NCBI GenBank assembly: GCA_035771175.1
Contig: CM069610.1
Coordinates: forward strand, 24,208,501 to 24,272,500
Direction of reading: 5' to 3'
DNA: 64,000 nucleotides
Origin: Paratinospora sagittata
Taxonomy: Eukaryota > Streptophyta > Magnoliopsida > Ranunculales > Menispermaceae
The notes below the pieces were generated by a model. That model saw only the letters and a program-made list of their open reading frames with translations, was not told the DNA's origin and searched no databases. Positions 10,677-23,714 of this stretch are shown piece after piece (the stretch's first letter is position 1; each line of letters begins with the position of its first letter). The position numbers and the translations under genes are program-made.

Positions 10677-11860
10677 AAAGTGATTTTGAAGACTTTGCAG
10701 ATTTTAGAGTTTTAGTGCTGAGATTGATCGAGAGGTTACCTTACACACCAAAGATCAAACTAATGCCTTACTTAGGCATGAGATATGTCTTCGTTCTTTT
10801 AGCTTGATCTTTGTAGACTTCGAAAGCTATTGTTTGATGTGTTCTTGATGCAAGACAATTGATGTGTTCTTTTTTGATGTGTTATCTTACCGAGACCACT
10901 TCATAAATACTTACAACTTAAAACAATGGATAACCTCTGCAAATAGAAGCACAAAAGGGATAAAATGAAGGACTTGCTGATCAACGACGTTATCATCAAG
11001 ACAGATTGCAATTTTGATTCTATTCGAAGCTTGTTTTGACAAATGCAAGAATCAATACTTTCTTCTTTTGAAAAACTCATTGGAAAGCTCAATCTAACTT
11101 GCAAAAATCGTGTGTGTTGTATTTTTGAAAATCAGAGAATGAGTGTTTTATAAAATTAGAAGTTGCGGGTTAAAGGGCAAGAGAGTACAAAATGATTTGA
11201 ATTGAAAACATTGTTTAATCTAAAGTTGTTTTGGGCGTGCGAGACAATGGGAATCATCTAGGTGTTAGTAGAGAATATTTCAATTAAGATAACCTGGAGA
11301 AATTGTATAAGGACAGAAAAATCGAGCAAGCAGAAGTGCCCACATTTTTCTCGTTAGAAATATCATATTTTTTTCTCAGACGTGGATAGTGTGCTATTGG
11401 GTTGTGTATCATGAGAAATTGACAGATAGCAGGCTATAGTAGATCGATATACACAAACCCGAGAGCTCGAGTTTTACGAACTTTCCCATAGAGTGTTATC
11501 GAGGCCTATAGCGCGCTATTGCCCATTTTACTAAAAATGGAAAGATTACGGCAACTGCTTTATAGCGAAGTATCAAAGGGGATAGCGCGGTATAGACAAT
11601 TTTTCAGAAAAACAAATGTTTTGTTATAGAACCCTATCAGCGTGCTATCAACACTGATAGTGCGCTAGTGACTTCAGGAAAATTTTGGCAAATTGCTGGA
11701 TAGGCTTATTTTTGTAAAATTAATATTTTGACACTCAAGAACCATTCCATTAACTCAAAACATATTGTATAAGATTAAAAACTTTTAAATAATTCAAAAC
11801 TCACTGAAATTAGGATTAAAACCTGTCGGAAAACATTTTTTCAAAATGAAATACTATATC
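10677..11860 (+). repeat. Satellite monomer M10
   Basis: This 1,184-base monomer has a local replacement: tcatgttctcaattg reads tcatgagaaattg, two bases shorter. The ttgaattcaa palindrome is broken to ttgaattgaa. The tail is the M7 type (ataggctt, cctgtcgg). Confidence 0.95.
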
Positions 11861-13046
11861 GAAGTGATTTTGAAAACTTTGCAGATTTCAGAGTTTTAGT
11901 GCTGAGATTGATCGAAAGGTTACCCTACACACCAAAGATCAAACTAATGCGTTACATAGGCATGAGATATGTCTTCCTTCTTTTAGCTTGATCTTTGTAG
12001 ACTTCGAAAGCTATTGTTTGATGTGTTCTTGATGCAAGACAATTGATGTGTTCTTTTTTGTTGTGTTATCTTACCGAGACCACTTTATATATACTTACAA
12101 CTAAAAACAATGGATAGCCTCTGCAAATCTAAGCACAAAAGGGATAAAATGAAGAACTTGCTGATCAACGACGTTATCATCAAGGCAGATTGCAATTTTG
12201 ATTCTATTCGAAGCTTGTTTTGACAAATGCAAGAATCAATACTTTCTTCTGTTGAAAAACTCTTTGGAAAGCTCAATCTAACTTGCAAAAATCGTGTGTG
12301 TTGTATTTTTGAAAATCAGAGAATGAGTGTTTTATAAAATTAGAAGTTGCGGGTTAATGGGCAAGAGAGTACAAAATGATTTGAATTCAAAACATTATTT
12401 AATCTAAAGTTGTTTTGGGCGTCCGAGACAATGGGAATCAACTTGGTGTTAGTAGAGAATATTTCAATTAAGATAACCTGGAGAAATTGTATAAGGACAG
12501 AAAAATCGAGCAAGCAGAAGTGCCCACATTTTTCTCGTTAGAAATATCAAATTTTTTTCTCAGACGTGGATAGCGTGCTATTGGGTTGTGTATCATGTTC
12601 TCAATTGACAGATAGCAGGCTATCGCAGATCGATATACAGAAACCCGAGAGCTCGGGTTTTACGAACTTTCCGATAGCGTGTTATCGAGGCCTATAGCCC
12701 GCTACTGCCCATTTTACTAAAAATGGAAAGATTACGGCAACTGCTTTATAGCGAAGTATCAAAGGGGATAGCGCGGTATAGACAATTTTTCAGAAAAACA
12801 AATGTTTTGTTTTAGAACCCTATCAGCGTGCTATCAACACTGATAGTGCGCTAGTGCCTTCAGGAAAATTTTGGCAAATTGCTGGATAGTCTTATTTTTG
12901 TAAAATTAATATTTTGACACTCAAGAACCATTCCATTAACTCAAAACATATTGTATAAGATTAAAAACTTTTAAATAATTCAAAACTCATTGAAATTATG
13001 ATTAAAACCTTTCGGAAAACATTTTTTCAAAATGAAATACTATATC
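11861..13046 (+). repeat. Satellite monomer M11
   Basis: It is a near-copy of M8, 3,556 bases upstream, and differs at atgcgttacatag (M8 has atgagttacatag) and gaaaactttg. It shares ctgttgaaaaac, gttaatggg, tatcgcagatcg and tagcccgctac with M8. Confidence 0.95.
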
Positions 13047-14232
13047 AAAGTGATTTTGAAGACTTTGCAGATTTCAGAGTTTTAGTGCTGAGATTGATCG
13101 AGAGGTTACCCTACACACCAAAGATCAAACTAATGCCTTACTTAGGCATGAGATATGTCTTCGTTCTTTTAGCTTGATCTTTGTAGACTTCGAAAGCTAT
13201 TGTTTGATGTGTTCTTGATGCAAGACAATTGATGTGTTCTTTTTTGATGTGTTATCTTACCGAGACCACTTCATATATACTTACAACTTAAAACAATGGA
13301 TAGCCTCTGCAAATATAAGCACAAAAGGGATAAAATGAAGGACTTGCTGATCAACGGCATTATCATCAAGACAGATTGCAATTTTGATTCTATTCGAAGC
13401 TTGTTTTGACAAATGCAAGAATCAATACTTTCTTCTCTTGAAAAACTCATTGGAAAGCTCAATCTAACTTGCAAAAATCGTGTGTGTTGTATTTTTGAAA
13501 ATCAGAGAATGAGTGTTTTATAAAATTAGAAGTTGCGGGCTAAAGGGCAAGAGAGTACAAAATGATTTGAATTCAAAACATTGTTTAATCTAAAGTTGTT
13601 TTGGGCGTCCGAGACAATGGGAATCATCTAGGTGTTAGTAGAGAATATTTCAATTAAGATAACCTGGAGAAATTGTATAAGGACAGAAAAATCGAGCAAG
13701 CAGAAGTGCCCACATTTTTCTCGTTAGAAATATCAGATTTTTTTCTCAGACGTGGATAGTGTGCTATTGGGTTGTGTATCATGTTCTCAATTGACAGATA
13801 GCAGGCTATAGCAGATCGATATACACAAACCGGAGAGCTCGAGTTTTACGAACTTTCCCATAGAGTGTTATCGAGGCCTATAGCGCGCTATTGCCCATTT
13901 TACTAAAAATGAAAAGATTACGGCAACTGCTTTATAGCGAAGTATCAAAGGGGATAGCGCGGTATAGACAATTTTTCAAAAAAACAAATGTTTTGTTATA
14001 GAACCCTATCAGCGTGCTATCAACACTGATAGTGCGCTAGTGACTTCAGGAAAATTTTGGCAAATTGCTGGATAGTCTTATTTTTGTAAAATTAATATTT
14101 TGACACTCAAGAACCATTCCATTAACTCAAAACATATTGTATAAGATTAAAAACTTTTAAATAATTCAAAACTCATTGAAATTATGATTAAAACCTTTCG
14201 GAAAACATTTTTTCAAAATGAAATACTATATC
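13047..14232 (+). repeat. Satellite monomer M12
   Basis: It is a near-copy of M9 (starts aaagtgatttt, with cgggctaaagg, accggagag and ggatagtctt). It reads cggcattatc where M9 has cgacattatc. Confidence 0.95.
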
Positions 14233-15418
14233 AAAGTGATTTTGAAGACTTTGCAGATTTTAGAGTTTTAGTGCTGAGATTGATCGAGAGGTTACCCTAC
14301 ACACCAAAGATCAAACTAATGCCTTACTTAGGCATGAGATATGTCTTCGTTCTTTTAGCTTGATCTTTGTAGACTTCGAAAGCTATTGTTTGATGTGTTC
14401 TTGATGCAAGACAATTGATGTGTTCTTTTTTGATGTGTTATCTTACCGAGACCACTTCATATATACTTACAACTTAAAACAATGGATAGCCTCTGCAAAT
14501 ATAAGCACAAAAGGGATAAAATGAAGGACTTGCTGATCAACGACATTATCATCATGACAGATTGCAATTTTGATTCTATTCGAAGCTTGTTTTGACAAAT
14601 GCAAGAATCAATACTTTCTTCTCTTGAAAAACTCATTGGAAAGCTCAATCTAACATGCAAAAATCGTGTGCGTTGTATTTTTGAAAATCAGAGAATGAGT
14701 GTTTTACAAAATTAGAAGTTGCGGGTTAAAGGGCAAGAGAGTACAAAATGATTTGAATTCAAAACATTGTTTAATCTAAAGTTGTTTTGGGCGTCCGAGA
14801 CAATGGGAATCATCTAGGTGTTAGTAGAGAATATTTCAATTAAGATAACCTGGAGAAATTGTATAAGGACAGAAAAATCGAGCAAGCAGAAGTGCCCACA
14901 TTTTTCTCGTTAGAAATATCAGATTTTTTTCTCAGACGTGGATAGTGTGCTATTGGGTTGTGTATCATGTTCTCAATTGACAGATAGCAGGCTATAGCAG
15001 ATCGATATACACAAACCGGAGAGCTCGAGTTTTACGAACTTTCCCATAGAGTGTTATCGAGGCCTATAGCGCGCTATTGCCCATTTTACTAAAAATGAAA
15101 AGATTACGGCAACTGCTTTATAGCGAAGTATCAAAGGGGATAGCGCGGTATAGACAATTTTTCAGAAAAACAAATGTTTTGTTATAGAACCCTATCAGCG
15201 TGCTATCAACACTGATAGTGCGCTAGTGACTTCAGGAAAATTTTGGCAAATTGCTGGATAGGCTTATTTTTGTAAAATTAATATTTTGACAATCAAGAAC
15301 CATCCCATTAACTCAAAACATATTGTATAAGATTAAAAACTTTTAAATAATTCAAAACTCATTGAAATTATGATTAAAACCTGTCGGAAAACATTTTTTC
15401 AAAATGAAATACTATATC
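14233..15418 (+). repeat. Satellite monomer M13
   Basis: It starts aaagtgatttt, with gattttagag, aatataag, catgacagattg, ctaacatgc and tttacaaaatt. The tail has ataggctt and cctgtcgg, in phase with M7 and M10. Confidence 0.95.
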
Positions 15419-16604
15419 GAAGTGATTTTGAAGACTTTGCAGATTTCAGAGTTTTAGTGCTGAGATTGATCGAGAGGTTACCCTACACACCAAAGATCAA
15501 ACTAATGCCTTAGATAGGCATGAGATATGTCTTCGTTCTTTTAGCTTGATCTTTGTAGACTTCGAAAGCTATTGTTTGATGTGTTCTTGATGCAAGACAA
15601 TTGATGTGTTCTTTTTTGTTGTGTTATCTTACCGAGACCACTTCATATATACTTACAACTAAAAACAATGGATAGCCTCTGCAAATCTAAGCACAAAAGG
15701 GATAAAATGAAGAACTTGCTGATCAACGACGTTATCATCAAGGCAGATTGCAATTTTGATTCTATTCGAAGCTTGTTTTGACAAATGCAAGAATCAATAC
15801 TTTCTTCTGTTGAAAAACTCTTTGGAAAGCTCAATCTAACTTGCAAAAATCGTGTGTGTTGTATTTTTGAAAATCAGAGAATGAGTGTTTTATAAAATTA
15901 GAAGTTGCGGGTTAAAGGGCAAGAGAGTACAAAATGATTTGAATTCAAAACATTGTTTAATCTAAAGTTGTTTTGGGCGTGCGACACAATGAGAATCATC
16001 TAGGTGTTAGTAGAGAATATTTCAATTAAGATAACCTGGAGAAATTGTATAAGGACAGAAAAATCGAGCAAGCAGAAGTGCCCACATTTTTCTCGTTAGA
16101 ATTATCAGATTTTTTTCTCAGACGTGGTAAGCGTCCTATTGGGTTGTGTATCATGTTCTCAACTGACAGATAGCAGGCTATAGCAGATCGATATACACAA
16201 ACCCGAGAGCTCGAGTTTTACGAACTTTCCGATAGCGTGTTATCGAGGCCTATAGCGCGCTTTTGCCCATTTTACTAAAAATGGAAAGATTACGGCAACT
16301 GCTTTATAACGAAGTATCAAAGGGGATAGCGCGGTATAGACAATTTTTCAGAAAAACAAATGTTTTGTTATAGAACCCTATCAGCGTGCTATCAACACTG
16401 ATAGTACGCTAGTGCCTTCAGGAAAATTTTGGCAAATTGTTGGATAGCCTTATTTTTGTAAAATTAATATTTTGACACTCAAGAACCATTCCATTAACTC
16501 AAAACATATTGTGTAAGATTAAAAACTTTTAAATAATTCAAAACTCATTGAAATTATGATTAAAACCTTTCGAAGAACATTTTTTCAAAATGAAATACTA
16601 TATC
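15419..16604 (+). repeat. Satellite monomer M14
   Basis: Its middle matches M8 and M11 (aaggcag, ctgttgaaaaac). Its own changes include cttagatagg, gcgacacaatgag and gtggtaagcgtcc. The tail ends cgaagaacat, matching M15. The three-monomer pattern that begins at M7 ends here. Confidence 0.95.
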
Positions 16605-17437
16605 GAAGTGATTTTGAAGACTTTTCAGATTTCAGAGTTTTAGTGTTGAGATTGATCGAGAGGTTACCCTACACACCAAAGATCAAACTAATGCCTTACT
16701 TAGGCATGGGATATGTCTTCGTTCTTTTAGCTTAATCTTTGTAGACTTCGAAAGCTATTGTTTGATGTCTTCTTGATGCAAAACAATTGATGTGTTTTTT
16801 TTGTTGTGTTATCTTACCGAGACCACTTTATGTATACTTACAACTTAAAACAATGGATAGCCTCTGCAAATCTAAGCACAAAAGGGGTAAAATGAAGAAC
16901 TTGCTGATCAACGACGTTATCATCAAGACAGATTGCAATTTTGATTCTATTCGAAGCTTGTTTTGACAAATGCAAGAATCAATACTTTCTTTTCTTGAAA
17001 AACTCTTTGGAAAGCTCAATCTAACTTGCAAAAATCGTGTGTGTTGTATTTTTGAAAATCAGAGAATGAGTGTTTTATAAAATTAGAAGTTGCGGGTTAA
17101 AGGGCAAGAGAGTACAAAATGATTTGAATTCAAAACATTGTTTAATCTAAAGTTGTTTTGGGCGTGCGAGACAGTGGGAATCATCTAGGTGTTAGTAGAG
17201 AATATTTCAATTAAGATAACTTGGAGAAATTGTATAAGGAATAGAAAAATCGAGCAAGCAGAAGTGCCCACATTTTTCTCGTTAGAAATATCAGATTTTT
17301 TTCTCAGACGTGGATAGCGTGCTATTGGGTTGTGTATCATGTTCTCAATTGACAGATAGCAGGCTATAGCAGATCGATATACACAAACCCAAGAGCTCGA
17401 GTTTTACGAACTTTCCGATAGCGTGTTATTGAGGGCT

Positions 17438-17449
17438 ATAGCGCGCTAT
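17438..17449. other. Perfect palindrome ATAGCGCGCTAT (M15, first)
   Basis: This is a perfect 12-base palindrome in the dyad cluster. The same 12 bases occur in most M6-M26 monomers at this position. Confidence 0.85.
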
Positions 17450-17511
17450 TGCGCATTTTACTAAAAATGGAAAGATCACGGCAACTGCTTTATAGCGAAG
17501 TATCAGAGGGG

Positions 17512-17523
17512 ATAGCGCGCTAT
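17512..17523. other. Perfect palindrome ATAGCGCGCTAT (M15, second)
   Basis: This is a second perfect copy of the same 12 bases, 74 bases after the first. Other monomers with gatagcgcgctatagg here (M16, M18, M19, M21, M22, M23) also have it. Most others read gatagcgcggtatag. Confidence 0.85.
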
Positions 17524-17790
17524 AGGAAATTTTTCAGAAAAACAAATGTTTTATTATAGAACCCTATCAGCGTGCTATCAACACTAATAGTGCGCTAGTG
17601 CCTTCAGGAAAATTTTGGCAAATTGCTGGGTAGCCTTATTTTTGTAAAATTAATATTTTGACCCTCAAGAACCATTCCATTAACTCAAAACATATTGTAT
17701 AAGATTAAAAACTTTTAAATAATTCAAAACTCATTGAAATTATGATTAAAACCTTTCGAAGAACATTTTTTCAAAATGAAATACTATATC

Positions 17791-18976
17791 GAAGTGATTT
17801 TGAAGACTTTTCAGATTTCAGAGTTTTAGTGTTGAGATTGATCGAGAGGTTACCCTACACACCAAAGATCAAACTAATGCCTTACTTAGGCATGGGATAT
17901 GTCTTCGTTCTTTTAGCTTAATCTTTGTAGACTTCGAAAGCTATTGTTTGATGTCTTCTTGATGCAAAACAATTGATGTGTTTTTTTTGTTGTGTTATCT
18001 TACCGAGACCACTTTATGTATACTTACAACTTAAAACAATGGATAGCCTCTGCAAATCTAAGCACAAAAGGGGTAAAATGAAGAACTTGCTGATCAACGA
18101 CGTTATCATCAAGACAGATTGCAATTTTGATTCTATTCGAAGCTTGTTTTGACAAATGCAAGAATCAATACTTTCTTTTCTTGAAAAACTCTTTGGAAAG
18201 CTCAATCTAACTTGCAAAAATCGTGTGTGTTGTATTTTTGAAAATCAGAGAATGAGTGTTTTATAAAATTAGAAGTTGCGGGTTAAAGGGCAAGAGAGTA
18301 CAAAATGATTTGAATTCAAAACATTGTTTAATCTAAAGTTGTTTTGGGCGTGCGAGACAGTGGGAATCATCTAGGTGTTAGTAGAGAATATTTCAATTAA
18401 GATAACTTGGAGAAATTGTATAAGGAATAGAAAAATCGAGCAAGCAGAAGTGCCCACATTTTTCTCGTTAGAAATATCAGATTTTTTTCTCAGACGTGGA
18501 TAGCGTGCTATTGGGTTGTGTATCATGTTCTCAATTGACAGATAGCAGGCTATAGCAGATCGATATACACAAACCCAAGAGCTCGAGTTTTACGAACTTT
18601 CTGATAGCGTGTTATTGAGGGCTATAGCGCGCTATTGCGCATTTTACTAAAAATGGAAAGATCACGGCAACTGCTTTATAGCGAAGTATCAGAGGGGATA
18701 GCGCGCTATAGGAAATTTTTCAGAAAAACAAATGTTTTATTATAGAACCCTATCAGCGTGCTATCAACACTAATAGTGCGCTAGTGCCTTCAGGAAAATT
18801 TTGGCAAATTGCTGGGTAGCCTTATTTTTGTAAAATTAATATTTTGACCCTCAAGAACCATTCCATTAACTCAAAACATATTGTATAAGATTAAAAACTT
18901 TTAAATAATTCAAAACTCATTGAAATTATGATTAAAACCTTCCGGAAAACATTTTTTCAAAATGAAATACTATATC
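17791..18976 (+). repeat. Satellite monomer M16 (tandem duplicate of M15)
   Basis: Read against M15, the only difference I found before the last ~30 bases is T at 18602 for C at 17416. The end differs: ccttccggaaaac here, cctttcgaagaac in M15. Confidence 0.95.
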
Positions 18977-20158
18977 GAAGTGATTTTGAAGACTTTGCTG
19001 ATTTCAGAGTTTTAGTGCTGAGATTGATCGAGAGGTTACCCTACACACCAAAGATCAAACTAATGCCTTACTTAGGCATGAGATATGTCTTCGTTCTTCG
19101 AGCTTGATCTTTGTAGACTTCGAAAGCTATTGTTTGATGTGTTCTTGATGCAAGACAATTGATGTGTTCTTTTTTGTTGTGTTATCTTACTGAGACCACT
19201 TCATATACTTACAACTTAAAACAATGGATAGCCTTTGCAAATCTAAGCACAAAAGGGATAAAATGAAGAACTTGCTTATCAAGGACGTTATCATCAAGAC
19301 AGATTGCAATTTTGATTCTATTCGAAGGTTGTTTTGACAAATGCAAGAATCAATACTTTCTTCTCTTGAAAAACCCTTTGAAAAGCTCAATCTAACTTGC
19401 AAAAATCGTGTGTGCGTATTTTTGAAAATTAGAGAATGAGTGTTTTATAAAATTAGAAGTTGCGGGTTAAAGGGCAAGAGAGTACAAAATGATTTGAATT
19501 CAAAACATTGTTTAATCTAAAGTTGTTTTGGGCGTGCGAGACAGTGGGAATCATCTAGGTGTTAGTAGAGAATATTTCAATTAAGATAACCTGGAGAAAT
19601 TGTATAAGGACAGAAAAATCGAGCAAGCAGAAGTGCCCACATTCTTCTCGTTAGAATTATCAGATTTTTTTCTCAGACATGGATAGCGTGCTATTGGGTT
19701 GTGTACCATGTTCTCAATTGATAGATAGCAGGCTATAGCAGATCGATATACACAAACCCGAGAGCTCGTGTTTTACGAACATTCCGATAGCGTGTTCTCG
19801 AGGCCTATAGCGCGCTATTGCCCATTTTACTAAAAATGGAAAGATTACGGCAACTACTTTATAGCGAAGTATCAAAGGGAATAGCGCGGTTTAGACAATT
19901 TTTCAGAAAAACAAATGTTTTGTTATAGAAGCCTATCAGCGTGCTATCAACACTGATAGTGCGCTAGTGCCTTCAGGAAAATTTTGGCAAATTGCTGGAT
20001 AGCCTTATTTTTGTAAAATTAATATTTTGACACTCAAGAACCATTCCATTAACTCAAAACATATTGTATAAGATTAAAAACTTTTAAATAATTCAAAACT
20101 CATTTAAATTACGATTAAAACCTTTCGAAAAATATTTTTTCAAATGAAATACTATATC
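18977..20158 (+). repeat. Satellite monomer M17
   Basis: This is the shortest monomer (1,182 bases). It has lost two bases in cttcatatacttac, has gtgtgcgtattt, and ends tttcaaatgaaat with one A missing. It has cttcgagcttgatc, ggacgttatc and cgaaggttg, and opens the mosaic stretch M17-M26. Confidence 0.95.
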
Positions 20159-21342
20159 GAAGTGATTTTGAAGACTTTGCAGATTTCAGAGTTTTAGTGC
20201 AGAGATTGATCGAGAGGTTACCTTACACACCAAAGATCAAACTAATGCCTTACTTAGGCATGAGATATGTCTTCGTTCTTCGAGCTTGATCTTTGTAGAC
20301 TTCGAAAGCTATTGTTTGATGTGTTCTTGATGCAAGACAATTGATGTGTTCTTTTTTGTTGTGTTATCTTACCGTGACCACTTCATATACTTACAACTTA
20401 AAACAATGGATAGCCTCTGCAAATCTAAGCACAAAAGGGATAAAATGAAGAACTTGCTGATGAACAACGTTATCATCAAGACAGATTGCAATTTTGATTC
20501 CATTCGAAGCTTGTTTTGACAAATGCAAGAATCAATACTTTCTTTTCTTGAAAAACTCTTTGGAAAGCTCAATCTAACTGGCAAAAATCGTGTGTGTTGT
20601 ATTTTGGAAAATCAGAGAATGAGTGTTTTATAAAATTAGAAGTTGCGGGTTAAAGGGCAAGAGTGTTCAAAATGATTTGAATTCAAAACATTGTTTAATC
20701 TAAAGTTGTTTTGGGCGTCCGAGACAATGGGAATCATCTAGGTGTTAGTAGAGAATATTTCAATTAAGATAACATGGAGAAATTGTATAAGGACAGAAAA
20801 ATCGAGCAAGCAGAAGTGCCCATATTTTTCTCGTTAGAAATATCAGATTTTTTTCTCAGACATGGATAGCGTGCTATTGGGTTGTGTATCATGTTCTCAA
20901 TTGACAGATAGCAGGCTATAGCAGATCGATATACACAAACCCGAGAGCTCGAGTTTTACGAACTTTCCGATAGCGTGTTATTGAGGCCTATAGCGCGCTA
21001 TTGCCCATTTTACTAAAAATGGAAAGATCACGACAACTGCTTTATAGCGAAGTATCAAAGGGGATAGCGCGCTATAGGAAATTTTTCAGAAAAACAAATG
21101 TTTTATTATAGAACCCTATCAGCGTGCTATCAACACTAATAGTGCGCTAGTGCCTTCAGGAAAATTTTGGCAAATTGCTGGATAGCCTTATTTTTGTAAA
21201 ATTAATATTTTGACACTCAAGAACCATTCCATTAACTCAAAACATATTGTATAAGATTAAAAACTTTTAAATAATTCAAAACTCATTGAAATTATGATTA
21301 AAACCTTTCGGAAAACATTTTTTCAAAATGAAATACTATATC
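20159..21342 (+). repeat. Satellite monomer M18
   Basis: It has accttacac, cttcgagcttgatc, accgtgacc, cttcatatacttac, gatgaacaacgtt, gattccattcg and ctaactggc. From about the first 130 bases onward it matches M21, with rare differences such as cacgacaac here and cacggcaac there. Confidence 0.95.
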
Positions 21343-22529
21343 GAAGTGATTTTGAAGACTTTGCAGATTTCAGAGTTTTAGTGCTGAGATTGATCGAGAG
21401 GTTACCCTACACACCAAAGATCAAACTAATGCCTTACTTAGGCATGAGATATGTCTTCGTTCTTTTAGCTTGATCTTTGTAGACTTCGAAAGCTATTGTT
21501 TGATGTGTTTTTGATGCAAGACAATTGATGTGTTCTTTTTTGTTGTGTTATCTTACCGAGACCACTTCATATATACTTACAACTTAAAACAATGGATAGC
21601 CTCTGCAAATCTAAGCACAAAAGGGATAAAATGAAGGACTTGCTGATCAACGACGTTATCATCAAGACAGATTGCAATTTTGATTCTATTCGAAGCTTGT
21701 TTTGACAAATGCAAGAATCAATACTTTCTTCTCTTGAAAAACTCTTTGGAAAACTCAATCTAACTTGAAAAAATCGTGTGTGTTGTATTTTTAAAAATCA
21801 GAGAATGAGTGCTTTATAAAATTAGAAGTTGCGGGTTAAAGGGCAAGAGAGTACAAAATGATTTGAATTCAAAACATTGTTTAATCTAAAGTTGTTTTGG
21901 GCGTGCGAGACAATGGGAATCATCTAGGTGTTAGTAGAGAATATTTCAATTAAGACAACCTGGAGAAATTGTATAAGGAATAGAAAAATCGAGCAAGGAG
22001 AAGTGCCCACATTTTTCTCGTTAGAAATATCAGATTTTTTTCACAGACGTGGATAGCGTGCTATTGGGTTGTGTATCATGTTCTCAATTGACAGATAGCT
22101 GGCTATAGCAGATCGATATACACAAACCCGAGAGCTCGAGTTTTACGGACTTTTCGATAGCGTGTTATCGAGGCCTATATCGCGCTATTGCCCATTTTAC
22201 TAAAAATAGAAAGATCACGGCAACAGCTTTATAGCGAAGTATCTAAGGGGATAGCGCGCTATAGGCAATTTTTCAAAAAAACAAATGTTTTATTATAGAA
22301 CCCTATCAGCGTGCTATCAACACTGATAGTGCGCTAGTGCTTTCAGGAAAATTTTGGCAAATTGCTGGATAGCGTTATTTTTGAAAAATTAATATTTTGA
22401 CACTCAAGAACCATTCCATTAACTCAAAACATATTGTATAAGATTAAAAACTTTTAAATAATTCAAAACTCATTGAAATTATGATTAAAACCTTTCGGAA
22501 AACATTTTTTCAAAATGAAATACTATATC
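21343..22529 (+). repeat. Satellite monomer M19
   Basis: The head and middle resemble the M27 type (gtgtttttgatgc, cttgaaaaaatc). The tail has ggacttttcgatag, gtatctaagg and caaaaaaac, shared with M22 and M23. M22 is a near-copy 3,556 bases downstream. Confidence 0.95.
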
Positions 22530-23714
22530 GAAGTGATTTTGAAGACTTTGCTGATTTCAGAGTTTTAGTGCTGAGATTGATCGAGAGGTTACCCTACACA
22601 CCAAAGTCAAACTAATGCCTTACTTAGGCATGAGATATGTCTTCGTTCTTTTAGCTTGATCTTTGTAGACTTCGAAAGCTATTGTTTGATGTGTTCTTGA
22701 TGCAAGACAATTGATGTGTTCTTTTTTGTTGTGTTATCTTACCGAGACCACTTCATATATACTTACAACTAAAAACAATGGATAGCCTCTGCAAATCTTA
22801 GCGCAAAAGGGATAAAATGAAGGACTTGCTGATCAACGACGTTATCATCAAGACAGATTGCAATTTTGATTCTATTCGAAGCTTGTTTTGACAAATGCAA
22901 GAATCAATACTTTCTTCTCTTGGAAAACTCTTTGGAAAGCTCAATCTAACTTGCAAAAATCGTGTGTGTTGCATATTTGAAAATCAGAGAATGAGTGTTT
23001 TATAAAATTAGAAGTTACGGGTTAAAGGGCAAGAGAGTACAAAATGATTTGAATTCAAAACATTGTTTAATCTAAAGTTGTTTTGGGCGTGCGAGACAAT
23101 GGGAATCATCTAGGTGTTAGTAGAGAATATTTCAATTAAGATAACCTGGAGAAATTGTATAAGGAATAGAAAAATCGAGCAAGCAGAAGTGCCCACATTT
23201 TTCTCGTTAGAAATATCATATTTTTTTCTCAGACGTGGATAACGTGCTATTGAGTTGTGTATCATGTTCTCAATTGACAGATAACATGCTATAGCAGATC
23301 GATATACACAAACCCGAGAGCTCGAGTTTTACGGACTTTCCGATAGCGTGTTATCGAGGCCTATATCGCGCTATTGCCCATTTTACTAAAAATAGAAAGA
23401 TCACGGCAATAGCTTTATAGCGAAGTATCAAAGGGGATAGCGCGGTATAGACAATTTTTCAGAAAAACAAATGTTTTGTTATGGAACCCTATCAGCGTGC
23501 TATCAACACTGATAGTGCGCTAGTGCCTTCAGGAAAATTTTGGCAAATTGCTAGATATCGTTATTTTTGAAAAATTAATATTTTGACACTCAAGAACCAT
23601 TCCATTAACTCAAAACATATTGTATAAGATTAAAAACTTTTAAATAATTCAAAACTCATTGAATTTATGATTAAAACCTTTCGGAAAACATTTTTTCAAA
23701 TGAAATACTATATC
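22530..23714 (+). repeat. Satellite monomer M20
   Basis: It has ccaaagtcaaac (one base lost from the outer hairpin arm), caaatcttagcgc, cttggaaaactc, ttgcatatttg, gaagttacgg, gataacatgc and ttatggaaccc. M25, 5,929 bases away, shares all of these. Confidence 0.95.

Larger units (their letters stand above)
7119..16604 (+). repeat. Three-monomer higher-order repeat, M7-M14
   Basis: M8 and M11, M9 and M12, and M10 and M13 are each exactly 3,556 bases apart and share private variants. Tails with ataggctt and cctgtcgg recur at M7, M10 and M13. About two and two-thirds units are present, with more divergence than in the M27 block. Confidence 0.85.
16605..17790 (+). repeat. Satellite monomer M15 (tandem duplicate with M16)
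   Basis: It has cttttcagatttc, agtgttgag, ggcatggga, agcttaatctttg (one mismatch in the outer hairpin arm), aaaaggggtaaaatg, and two perfect 12-base palindromes ATAGCGCGCTAT at 17438-17449 and 17512-17523. M16 repeats this almost base for base. Confidence 0.95.
16560..18940 (+). repeat. Single-monomer recent duplication, M15-M16
   Basis: The two adjacent monomers differ by one base that I could find over more than 1.1 kb. The copied unit includes the cgaagaac end, which is present in M14 and M15 but not at the end of M16. Confidence 0.9.
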
